This document shows positions 32,930 through 40,904 of a DNA stretch of 43,610 nucleotides, one piece after another (the first letter of the stretch is position 1; every line of letters starts with the position of its first letter). The DNA is from Alphaproteobacteria bacterium (GTDB lineage: Bacteria > Pseudomonadota > Alphaproteobacteria > ATCC43930 > CGMCC-115725): NCBI GenBank assembly GCA_028871455.1, contig JAGWNF010000022.1, positions 1-43,610 on the forward strand. The letters are read 5' to 3'. A program made the translations under genes and the position numbers. The notes beneath the pieces were generated by a model. That model was not told the DNA's origin. It did no database searches and worked only from the letters and a program-made list of their open reading frames with translations.

Positions 32930-34455
32930 TCGCGCTTCGCCGCCATAACTCTTTCGTCACCCGCGTGATCCGCGCGTTGGCGCTGGTGATTTCGCTGAGC
33001 CTCGCGCTCGCGCCGACCAGCGCCTATGCCGGACCGCAGCTCATCCAACCCAACGGCCAGCTGATCTCGCTGGCGAGCGGTAAAGGTGTGATCCTCAAGC
33101 TCGACCGGCCGGCCGGGAACATCTTCGTCGCCGATCCGAAGATCGCCGATGTCGAGGTGAAGTCGCCGACGATCATCTATCTCCTCGGCAAGCAGGCGGG
33201 CACCACCACCCTCTTCGCGCTCGACAAGCACGACAACGTCCTGATCAACAGCCCGATCGAGGTGCACACCGACGCCGCCGGGCTGCAGCGCGCGCTCGAC
33301 CAGCTCGTGCCCGGCAATCAGATCCAGGCTCGGCCGGTCGACAATTCGATCGTCCTGCAGGGTGACATCAAATCGCCGGCGCAGGGCGCGGACATCCAGC
33401 AGATCGCCACCCGCTACGTCGATCCCAAGCAGCTCGTCAACAAGATGCAGCTGGTCGCGCCGAACCAAGTCAGCCTGCATGTCCGTGTTGTCGAAGTTAA
33501 ACGCACCGTCGAGAAGCAGTTCGGCATCGACTGGTTCAACGCTGTCAATGACGGCACAACCGCTTTCGGTCTCGTCACGGGCGGCGCGGCGATCACCGGC
33601 GCAAGCACCACCGTCACCAAGATCGCGCCGCTGCTCCCGGGCAGCACCACGCAATTCTTCAACACGCAAGGCACCCCGCTCATCGGCGGTTCGCCGAACA
33701 ACACTTACTTCGGCACGAATCAGGGCCACGCAAGCATCAATGGCTTGCTCACTGCGCTCGAGGATCAGGGCCTCATCTCCATCTTGGCCGAGCCCAATCT
33801 GACCGCGATATCGGGCCAGAAGGCGAGCTTCCTGGCGGGCGGCGAATTCCCGGTCCCGGTGCCGCAATCCGGCACTGGCGGCAGTGCGGTCGTCACCATC
33901 GACTACAAGAAATTCGGTGTCAGCCTGTCGTTCATCGCCAACATTCTGAGCGACGGCCGTATCAGCCTTCACGTCGCGCCCGAGGTCAGCCAGATCGATA
34001 CATCCACCGAGATCCAGGTTGCCGGCGTCACGGTTCCCGGCCTCACGACACGGCGGGCGGAAACAACGGTCGAACTTGCCAGCGGCCAGACCTTCGCGAT
34101 CGGCGGCCTGCTCCAGAACAACCTGACGCAGCAGCTCAACAAGTTTCCGTGGCTCGGCGACGTTCCGATCCTGGGTCAGCTGTTCCGCTCCGAGGCATTC
34201 CAACGCAACGAGAGCGAGCTCGTGATCCTGGTGACCCCCTATATCGTCAAACCAGTCAACGGGCCGATGTCGACGCCGCTCGACGGCTTCCAGACGCCCA
34301 CTGATGCCGACATGATCTTCCACGGCGAGATGAACGGGCCGCAGACGCAGCCGCCGACCCGGCCCGTGCCGACACCGGCCGCCGCCATGACCACGCTGCC
34401 CGACGGCCGCAAGGCGGCGATGCCGATGGGCCAGATCGGCTTCGAGCTCAACTGA
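32926..34455 (+). CDS. cpaC: Flp pilus secretin CpaC/RcpA
   Basis: This 509-residue protein has a cleavable signal peptide (ALALVISLSLALAPTSAYA). The N-terminal pilus-formation domain (VILKLDRPAGNIFVADPKIA at about 55-74) and a BON/secretin N1-like segment precede the secretin core, with ANQVSLHVRVVEV-like, FLAGGEFPVPVPQSGTGGSA (about 303-322) and VELASGQTFAIGGLLQN (about 383-399). It forms the outer-membrane pore for the pilus. The ATG at 32926 overlaps the cpaB stop. A proline-rich C-terminal tail follows the core. Confidence 0.94.
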   Translation: MIALRRHNSFVTRVIRALALVISLSLALAPTSAYAGPQLIQPNGQLISLASGKGVILKLDRPAGNIFVADPKIADVEVKSPTIIYLLGKQAGTTTLFALDKHDNVLINSPIEVHTDAAGLQRALDQLVPGNQIQARPVDNSIVLQGDIKSPAQGADIQQIATRYVDPKQLVNKMQLVAPNQVSLHVRVVEVKRTVEKQFGIDWFNAVNDGTTAFGLVTGGAAITGASTTVTKIAPLLPGSTTQFFNTQGTPLIGGSPNNTYFGTNQGHASINGLLTALEDQGLISILAEPNLTAISGQKASFLAGGEFPVPVPQSGTGGSAVVTIDYKKFGVSLSFIANILSDGRISLHVAPEVSQIDTSTEIQVAGVTVPGLTTRRAETTVELASGQTFAIGGLLQNNLTQQLNKFPWLGDVPILGQLFRSEAFQRNESELVILVTPYIVKPVNGPMSTPLDGFQTPTDADMIFHGEMNGPQTQPPTRPVPTPAAAMTTLPDGRKAAMPMGQIGFELN

Positions 34456-34463
34456 GAACACGC

Positions 34464-35156
34464 ATGATGAACGCCCTTCTCCACTCGCGCCGTTCCTGGG
34501 CCCTCGCTGCCGCGCTCGTCGTCGCGCCGCTGCTTCCCAGTTGCACCTCGGCGCCGAGCGACCTCACGCTCAACCGCATCGAGGTCAAGTCGGTCCAGCG
34601 CACACACGTGGTCCATTTCGCACCCGGCACCGCGGCGTTGGCGCCGTCGGAGGCGGACAGCTTGCGGGCCTTCCTGCGCGGCAGCGTCGCCAACATAAAT
34701 TCCGTCACGCTCGTCGGCGGTACGAGCTCGATCGCCGACGCGCGTCGGGCGAGCGTCAGCCGCGCGATCGAAACCCTCGGCCTGCCCTACAACACCGCAC
34801 CCGCCGATCCCAAATTCACCGCCAACGCCGTCGACGTGACGGCAACCGGCGAGGCCGCAGTGCCGCCATCCTGCCCCAAGTGGGATGTCGTCGGCCCCTA
34901 TGATCCGTCGAACGCCCCGATGCGCAATCTCGGCTGCGCGACTAGCACCGACCTCTATCTCATGATCGCGGACCCGCGCGATCTGGTGGCCGGTCATGCC
35001 CTCGCGCCGGCCGACGCACAGCCCAGCATGCGCGCGGTCGAGGCTTATCGCACCGGCGACCAGAAACTCAATCCGCAGGAACCGAGCCTCTCGGGCGGCG
35101 GCACCGGATCAGGCGCTACCACGACCAGCGGTGGCGGCAGTACAAATGGACAATAA
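34464..35156 (+). CDS. cpaD: Pilus biogenesis lipoprotein CpaD
   Basis: This 230-residue lipoprotein has the lipobox LLPSC with Cys27. Family features are the C-terminal block CPKWDVVGPYDPSNAPMRNL followed by GCATSTDLYLMIADPRDLV (about 137-175), where CpaD proteins carry 'CPdWs..p...N..npNfGCAt..NlA.mvadPrDL'. It works with the CpaC secretin in the outer membrane. The C-terminus is Gly/Thr/Ser-rich. It ends 11 nt inside the cpaE start, so the two are coupled. Confidence 0.92.
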   Translation: MMNALLHSRRSWALAAALVVAPLLPSCTSAPSDLTLNRIEVKSVQRTHVVHFAPGTAALAPSEADSLRAFLRGSVANINSVTLVGGTSSIADARRASVSRAIETLGLPYNTAPADPKFTANAVDVTATGEAAVPPSCPKWDVVGPYDPSNAPMRNLGCATSTDLYLMIADPRDLVAGHALAPADAQPSMRAVEAYRTGDQKLNPQEPSLSGGGTGSGATTTSGGGSTNGQ

Positions 35157-36432
35157 CACCACCGTCACGACCGAGACCGAGGTCGCCCAAGGCAGCGGGC
35201 CACGGCTACTCGCATGTGTTGCCGAACCAGAGACGCGCCAAGTCGCGCGCGACCTCGCGGCGGCCCAAGGCTGGCGCAATCCGGTCGCGATCGAGGGCGG
35301 CGTCGCCTCCGCGCACGATTACATAACCAAGCATGCGCCGCCCAACCTGCTGATCGTGGATGTCGACGACGTCGAAGATCCAGTCAAGGCGCTGACCGAT
35401 CTGGCGGAGCTCTGCCCGCCCGAGATGACGGTCATCGCGCTCGGCAAGCGCAACGAGTTGACGCTCTACCGCGAGCTTATCGAGCTGGGTGTCACCGACT
35501 ACCTGCTGAAGCCCGTGACGTTGGCCATGCTCGAGCGCTCGCTGCGCGGCGACAACAAGCGTCAGCTCGGCCAAGGCTCCGCCAAGACCCAGGCGCATGT
35601 CGTCAGTTTCGTCAGCGTCCGCGGCGGCGCCGGTGCGACTACCGTCGCCGGCTCGACCGCATGGTGCCTCGCGCACCTTTATCAGAAGCGCGTCGCTCTC
35701 ATTGATCTCGATCTGCAGTTCGGCAACCTTGCGTTGTCGCTCGATCTGGTGCCGGCTGCGGGTCTGCGCGAAGCACTCGAGTTCCCGTCGCGGCTCGACA
35801 GCCGGCTGCTCGGCACCGCCATGCTCGAGGAAAGCCCACGCCTCCGGGTCCTGGCGGCGGAAGAGCCGCTCGTCGACCAGATGCACGTCGCGCCAGGCGC
35901 GATCGACACCATGTTGAACGTGCTACGCAACGACTACGATTTCGTCGTCGTCGACACGCCGCGCGTCCTGTCCGAGGAGATTCGCCGCATCCTGACGCTG
36001 TCGGCGACGGTCGGCCTCGTGACCGACTTGTCGCTGGCGTCCGCGCGCGACCTGCTGCGTCTTTCGGATTTCGCCAAGACCATGACGCCGTCGGCGCGCC
36101 ATTTGATCGTGGCCAACCACGTCGGCGCCAAGCACCGCGGCGAAATCGCCAAGGCCGAGTTCGAGCGCGTGACCGCCGTCAAGCTCGACCACGTCGTGCC
36201 GTTCGAGCCGACCGCCGCCCTCGCCACCGCCTCGACTGGCACCGTGCTGCCAGCGGCGCTCAAACACGCGCCAGCGGCCGCAGCGCTACGCGCCGTTGCC
36301 ATGCGCATCGCCGGCATCGAGACCGCAGCCGCCAAGTCCAATTCGGTTCTCGCCAAGCTGCCGCTGCCGAAGATCGCCGCCGGCTTCTCGCGGGGCGCGT
36401 TCCTGCCCAGCTTCCTGAAACGGAGCGCCTGA
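35146..36432 (+). CDS. cpaE: Pilus localisation ATPase CpaE/TadZ
   Basis: This 428-residue protein has an N-terminal receiver-like domain (LLIVDVDDVEDPVKALTDLA at about 65-84, ending in DYLLKPVT) and a C-terminal MinD/ParA-type ATPase domain (VSFVSVRGGAGATTVAGSTA at about 151-170; RVALIDLDLQFGNLALSLDL). The P-loop reads RGGAGATT: the first signature Lys of the deviant Walker A motif is Arg and the second Lys is Ala, so ATP hydrolysis may be lost, as suggested for several CpaE/TadZ proteins. These proteins place the pilus machinery at the cell pole. The ATG at 35146 lies inside the end of cpaD; a longer open frame upstream is not coding. Confidence 0.92.
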   Translation: MDNNTTVTTETEVAQGSGPRLLACVAEPETRQVARDLAAAQGWRNPVAIEGGVASAHDYITKHAPPNLLIVDVDDVEDPVKALTDLAELCPPEMTVIALGKRNELTLYRELIELGVTDYLLKPVTLAMLERSLRGDNKRQLGQGSAKTQAHVVSFVSVRGGAGATTVAGSTAWCLAHLYQKRVALIDLDLQFGNLALSLDLVPAAGLREALEFPSRLDSRLLGTAMLEESPRLRVLAAEEPLVDQMHVAPGAIDTMLNVLRNDYDFVVVDTPRVLSEEIRRILTLSATVGLVTDLSLASARDLLRLSDFAKTMTPSARHLIVANHVGAKHRGEIAKAEFERVTAVKLDHVVPFEPTAALATASTGTVLPAALKHAPAAAALRAVAMRIAGIETAAAKSNSVLAKLPLPKIAAGFSRGAFLPSFLKRSA

Positions 36433-37895
36433 TGTTCGGGCGTCGCGGCGCGAACGCGGACGGGCTCCAGCCGCGTCCGCGCGTTCCCGACCTGCCGTCC
36501 CGTCCCCGCACGCCTGCCGCAGCACCGGCTATGCCGGCTCAGGCCGCCGGGCCGCGGCCGTCCGAGCCGGGTCCCGCCGAACCTGCTGCCATCCCCGAGA
36601 GCGCGCCCGTCGTGCCGCGCCCGATCGCGATGCGCAGCGCCAACGTCAACGAGGCGGCGCCACGCATCTATCCGCTGGTGCTACAACGCATCGATACCGA
36701 AGTCGCCGCCAAGCTGCAGCGCGACGAACTCTCGCGTCAGCTGGCCGATATGGTCAGCGAGATCGTCGCCGAGCAGCGCATCAACCTCAACCAAGCCGAA
36801 CAACGCCAGCTCGTCACCGTCCTGCTGGACGACATGCTGGGGCTCGGTCCGATCGAGCCGCTGCTGGCGGACGAAACCGTGACCGACATCATGGTCAACG
36901 GCTCCAAGCAGGTCTACGTGGAGCGCCGTGGCAAGCTCGAGTTGACCGGCGTGTCGTTCCGCGATAACGCGCATGTGATGTCGATCGCGACCCGCATCGT
37001 GACGCAGGTCGGACGCCGCATCGACGAATCGACGCCGCTGGTCGACGCCCGCTTGCAGGATGGCAGCCGCGTAAACATCATCACGCCGCCGCTCGCGCTC
37101 GACGGTCCGACCATCTCGATCCGCAAATTCTCCAAGAAGGGCATCACGCTCGATGTGATGGCGCGGCAGAAGAACATCTCGCCCGCGATGGCGACGGTGC
37201 TGAAGATCGCGGCGCGCTCACGGCTCAACATTCTGATTTCGGGCGGCACCGGCTCGGGCAAGACGACACTGCTCAACGCGATGTCGCAGATGATCGATCC
37301 CGGCGAGCGCATCGTCACCATCGAAGACGCTGCCGAGCTGCAGCTGCAGCAGCCCCACGTCGTCCGGCTGGAAACGCGGCCGGCCAACCTCGAAGGCAAG
37401 GGCGAGATCACCATCCGCGATCTGGTGCGCAACGCCCTGCGTATGCGTCCCGACCGCATCATCCTCGGCGAGATCCGCGGCGCCGAGGCGCTCGACATGC
37501 TGCAGGCGATGAACACCGGCCACGACGGCTCGCTCTCCACGATTCACGCCAACCGGCCGCGCGAGGCGCTCACGCGCCTCGAGAACATGGTCGGCATGGC
37601 CGGCGTCAACCTGCCGCCGCGTGCCACGCGCCAGCAGATCGCGGCGGCGATCCACCTGATCATCCAGATCAGCCGCATGCGCGACGGCATACGTCGCGTC
37701 GTCGCGGTGACCGAGATCGTCGGCATGGAAGGCGACGTCATCACCACGCAGGATCTGTTCACCTATCAGTACGAAGGCCAGATGCCGGACGGCTCGCTCA
37801 AGGGCACGTTCGTGTCGAGCGGATTGCGGCCGCATTTCATCACGCGGGCGGAATATTACGGTCTCGATCGCGCGCTGCTCGAAGCCGTGGGGTAG
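36432..37895 (+). CDS. cpaF: Flp pilus assembly ATPase CpaF/TadA
   Basis: This is a 487-residue type II/IV secretion ATPase. After a Pro-rich N-terminal tail (about 1-65), the N-domain includes LLDDMLGLGPIEPLLADETV. The ATPase core has Walker A ISGGTGSGKTTLLNAM (about 268-283), an Asp box (VTIEDAAELQL), Walker B region RPDRIILGEIRGAEALDML and the His box TGHDGSLSTIHAN. It powers pilus assembly at the cytoplasmic membrane. The start codon shares its A with the cpaE stop (TGATG). Confidence 0.95.
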   Translation: MFGRRGANADGLQPRPRVPDLPSRPRTPAAAPAMPAQAAGPRPSEPGPAEPAAIPESAPVVPRPIAMRSANVNEAAPRIYPLVLQRIDTEVAAKLQRDELSRQLADMVSEIVAEQRINLNQAEQRQLVTVLLDDMLGLGPIEPLLADETVTDIMVNGSKQVYVERRGKLELTGVSFRDNAHVMSIATRIVTQVGRRIDESTPLVDARLQDGSRVNIITPPLALDGPTISIRKFSKKGITLDVMARQKNISPAMATVLKIAARSRLNILISGGTGSGKTTLLNAMSQMIDPGERIVTIEDAAELQLQQPHVVRLETRPANLEGKGEITIRDLVRNALRMRPDRIILGEIRGAEALDMLQAMNTGHDGSLSTIHANRPREALTRLENMVGMAGVNLPPRATRQQIAAAIHLIIQISRMRDGIRRVVAVTEIVGMEGDVITTQDLFTYQYEGQMPDGSLKGTFVSSGLRPHFITRAEYYGLDRALLEAVG

Positions 37896-37900
37896 GCGTC

Positions 37901-38875
37901 ATGGCTGACGCAATCTTCCTTCTGGTCGTCTTCGTGCTGCTGTTCGGCACGATCTTCGCCGGCTGGTCGGGCGCGACCGACACCAAGGAGCGCACCGAGG
38001 TCGTCGAGCGCTTGAGCAAGGTGCGCGACCGCTTCGTCGGCAAACCCGATCCCGATGCTGTCGCCCTCACTCTCAAGCGCGAGGACAAGAAGTCGCGCCT
38101 CGACATGCTGGCCGGCCGCTTCCTGCCCAATCCCGACCACTGGCGCCAGCTGCTGGCGCGCACCGGCACCAACCTGACCATCGGCAAGGTCGCCATCGGC
38201 GCGGCGGTGTTCGGCCTCGTACTGGGATTGGCGCTGACCGAGATCGGCATCGCGCCGATCGTCGGCTGGCCGTCGGCGCTCGCGGCAACGATCTTCGGCC
38301 CGCGGATGCTCATCAACTACCTCGTCAATCGCCGGGCGACGCGCTTCATCGCCGTGTTTCCCGACGCTGTCGGCCTGATGGTGCGCGGCCTGCGCGCCGG
38401 CCTGCCGGTGACCGAGACCGTCATTGGCGTGACCCGCGAGATCGGCGACCCAGTCGGCTCCGAGTTCCGCCGTATCGCCGACCAGATCCAGCTCGGCCAA
38501 CCGCTCGAGGAGGCGCTCTGGGAATCGGCTGGGCGCATCGACCTGCCCGAGTTCACCTTCATGGCGATCGCCTTCTCGATCCAGCGCGAGACCGGCGGCA
38601 ATCTTGCCGAAACGCTGGATAACCTCGATCAGATCCTGCGTCGCCGCCGCCAGCTGCACCTCAAGATCCGCACCTTCTCCGCCGAGGCGCGCGCATCGGC
38701 AACGATCATCGGCGCGCTGCCGTTCGTCGTCATGGGCATCCTCGCGGTTCTCGACTTCGACTACATCGCCGTCTTGTTCAACAGTGCGTCGGGCCACATG
38801 TACCTGACCGCGGCGATGAGCTCGCTGGCGATCGGCGTCTTTGCCATGATCCGCATGGGCAAGTTCCGGATATGA
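37901..38875 (+). CDS. tadB: Flp pilus inner-membrane protein TadB
   Basis: This is a 324-residue type II secretion F-domain protein. It has an N-terminal helix (FLLVVFVLLFGTIFAG), two central helices (VAIGAAVFGLVLGLALTEIG and the following one), the cytoplasmic F domain (AVFPDAVGLMVRGLRAGLPV at about 146-165; SIQRETGGNLAETLDNL at about 228-244) and C-terminal helices. With TadC it forms the platform on which CpaF acts. It starts 5 nt after cpaF, and its stop overlaps the tadC start (ATGA). Confidence 0.94.
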   Translation: MADAIFLLVVFVLLFGTIFAGWSGATDTKERTEVVERLSKVRDRFVGKPDPDAVALTLKREDKKSRLDMLAGRFLPNPDHWRQLLARTGTNLTIGKVAIGAAVFGLVLGLALTEIGIAPIVGWPSALAATIFGPRMLINYLVNRRATRFIAVFPDAVGLMVRGLRAGLPVTETVIGVTREIGDPVGSEFRRIADQIQLGQPLEEALWESAGRIDLPEFTFMAIAFSIQRETGGNLAETLDNLDQILRRRRQLHLKIRTFSAEARASATIIGALPFVVMGILAVLDFDYIAVLFNSASGHMYLTAAMSSLAIGVFAMIRMGKFRI

Positions 38876-39810
38876 TCAAGCTCGGCGACGCCGCTTTCAC
38901 CCTCGCCCTCGCCGCCGGCGTCTTTGGTGCGCTTGTGGCCGGTTACGGCGCCTGGGACGCTGCGGCGCCGCTGCGCGACCGGCTGGCCGCGCTGGTCGCG
39001 CGCCGCGTCGGCGCCGCCCCGCCGGAAGGATCGCCGCGCGCCCGCCAGCGTCGCGCCCCCGAGTTCGGCACCAACCTGCTGAAACGGCTGGTCGAGAAAC
39101 TCAAGCTGACGCGCGGCAAGGACGCGGACAAGGCCAGCGATCTGCTGGTCCAGGCGGGCTACCGCAACCGCGAAGCGCTGGTGCTTTATGTCGGTATCCG
39201 GCTGTTGCTGCCGTGCACGCTGACCAGCCTAGTGCTGATCTTCATCACGCCGCTCGATCTGACGGCGACGCACGTCGCCCTGATCGGCGCCAGCGTCGCG
39301 GTCGGGTCGGCCTATGCGCCGCCGCTGATGCTGCGCAATATGATCAAGAAGCGGCACCAGCGCTTTCATAGCGCCCTACCCGACGCCCTCGACCTGCTGA
39401 TGATCTGCGCCGAGTCGGGTCTTGGCCTCGACGGCGCGTTGGTGCGCGTGGCGCGCGAATTCCGCCGCTTCATGCCCGAAATGGCCGACGAGCTGCAGCT
39501 CACCGCGCTCGAGCTCGGCTTCCTGCCGAACCGACGCGACGCCCTCGTGAATCTGGTCAAGCGCGTCAACATTCCGGCGATGCGCAGCCTGGTCAACACG
39601 CTGGTGCAGACCGAGCGTTACGGCACGCCGCTGGTCCAGGCGCTTCGGGTGCTGGCCGCGGAGCTGCGCGAGGAGCGCATGCTCAAGGCGGAAGAGAAAG
39701 CCGCCAAGTTGCCGGCGATCATGACCGTGCCGATGATCATCTTCATCCTGCCGTCGATGTTCATCGTGCTGATCGGACCGGCGCTGATCCAGGTGTTCAA
39801 GGCATTCTAG
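38872..39810 (+). CDS. tadC: Flp pilus inner-membrane protein TadC
   Basis: This is a 312-residue partner of TadB, also with an F domain (RFHSALPDALDLLMICAESG at about 163-182, then LGLDGALVRVAREF; TERYGTPLVQALRVLAAELR at about 245-264). Membrane segments lie at the N-terminus, at about 100-145, and at the C-terminus (IMTVPMIIFILPSMFIVLIG). It ends the plus-strand pilus run. Its stop codon overlaps the stop of the opposite-strand amidohydrolase gene by two bases, leaving no room for a terminator between them. Confidence 0.94.
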   Translation: MIKLGDAAFTLALAAGVFGALVAGYGAWDAAAPLRDRLAALVARRVGAAPPEGSPRARQRRAPEFGTNLLKRLVEKLKLTRGKDADKASDLLVQAGYRNREALVLYVGIRLLLPCTLTSLVLIFITPLDLTATHVALIGASVAVGSAYAPPLMLRNMIKKRHQRFHSALPDALDLLMICAESGLGLDGALVRVAREFRRFMPEMADELQLTALELGFLPNRRDALVNLVKRVNIPAMRSLVNTLVQTERYGTPLVQALRVLAAELREERMLKAEEKAAKLPAIMTVPMIIFILPSMFIVLIGPALIQVFKAF

Positions 39811-40904
39811 CGCCTGTTCGGCATCTCGATGCCGAGCAGCCGCGCCGCGTTGCCACCGAGAATCGCCTCGCGGTCGCGTTGCGAAAGGCCCGGCGTTCCC
39901 CGTACGAACTCAATCGGCTCGGACAACGCCATGTCGTAGGGATAATCGGTGCCGAGCAGAACGTGATCGGCGCCGTATTGCTTCACCAGGTACGCCAGCT
40001 GCTCCCGGGTGAAGACGATCGTGTCGAAATAGAACTTCTTCAGATAGGTCGAGGGCGCATCGACGATTTTGGTGCGCGCGTCCGGCCGCGCCGCATGAGC
40101 GTGGTCGATGCGTCCGGCGTAGGGCGGCAGATAGCCGCCGCCGTGGGCACAGACGATCTTGAGACCGGGATAGGCCTCCAGCACGCCACCAAAGATCAAG
40201 TGGTGGATCGCCACCGTCGTGTCGAGCGGATTGCCGATGATGTTTTGGAAGAAATGATCAGCCAGGCGGCGGCCGTCGGGAAAGCCGTGCGGATGCAGGA
40301 AAATCACCGCGCCGAGCTCCTCTGCCTTGGCGAAGAATGGCCGAAATCGTTCGGCCGAAAGCTCGTCCTGCTCGACATGCGGACAGATCTCGACGCCTTT
40401 GAGGCCGAGTTCCTTCACGGCGCGCGTGAGCTCGCGCACGGCATATTCCGGAACCTGCATCGGCACCGTGGCCAACCCGACGAACCGCTGGGGATTGGCG
40501 GCGCAGATGCGCGCGATGTTGTCATTGATGAGGCGCGACGTCCTCAGCGCGAGCGTACCGTCGGCCCAATAGTAGTATTGCACCGGCGCGGTCGAGATCG
40601 CCTGGACGTCGATGCCATCGGCGTCCATCGTCGCGAGCCGCTCCTCGATCGAGGTCAGCTTGGCGCCGATCGCCAACGCCTGCTTCGCATCCGTCTGCTT
40701 GGACGTGGCGCTCTGGTAGAACGAGTACGGGTCGTTTTGCGGCCGGACCAGGTCTTTGACCAGCGCCGCCGCCTCCGGCGTGAAGACGTGGCAATGAATG
40801 TCGATGACCGGCGATGGCCGCGGTGCCGTGCGCCTTTTGGGCCTGCTGCGCCGCGCCGCCGCTCGACCGGCCACCGCCGGCGCGCAGGTGTAAACCAGGG
40901 TCAT
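39807..40904 (-). CDS. ACMSD-like amidohydrolase-family protein
   Basis: This 365-residue metal-dependent TIM-barrel protein has the ligands IDIHCHVF (about 35-42), the second His in VIFLHPHGFPDG (about 190-201), ICAHGGGYLPPYAGRIDH (about 245-262) and GTDYPYDM (about 316-323). The layout is that of the aminocarboxymuconate-semialdehyde decarboxylase family, whose members decarboxylate or hydrolyse aromatic-ring breakdown products. The ATG overlaps the stop of the molybdenum hydroxylase gene upstream (ATGA), so the pair forms an operon and may act in sequence on an aromatic or N-heterocyclic compound. The N-terminus (about 1-30) is a basic low-complexity extension. The substrate is unknown. 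Confidence 0.88.
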   Translation of the reverse strand: MTLVYTCAPAVAGRAAARRSRPKRRTAPRPSPVIDIHCHVFTPEAAALVKDLVRPQNDPYSFYQSATSKQTDAKQALAIGAKLTSIEERLATMDADGIDVQAISTAPVQYYYWADGTLALRTSRLINDNIARICAANPQRFVGLATVPMQVPEYAVRELTRAVKELGLKGVEICPHVEQDELSAERFRPFFAKAEELGAVIFLHPHGFPDGRRLADHFFQNIIGNPLDTTVAIHHLIFGGVLEAYPGLKIVCAHGGGYLPPYAGRIDHAHAARPDARTKIVDAPSTYLKKFYFDTIVFTREQLAYLVKQYGADHVLLGTDYPYDMALSEPIEFVRGTPGLSQRDREAILGGNAARLLGIEMPNRR

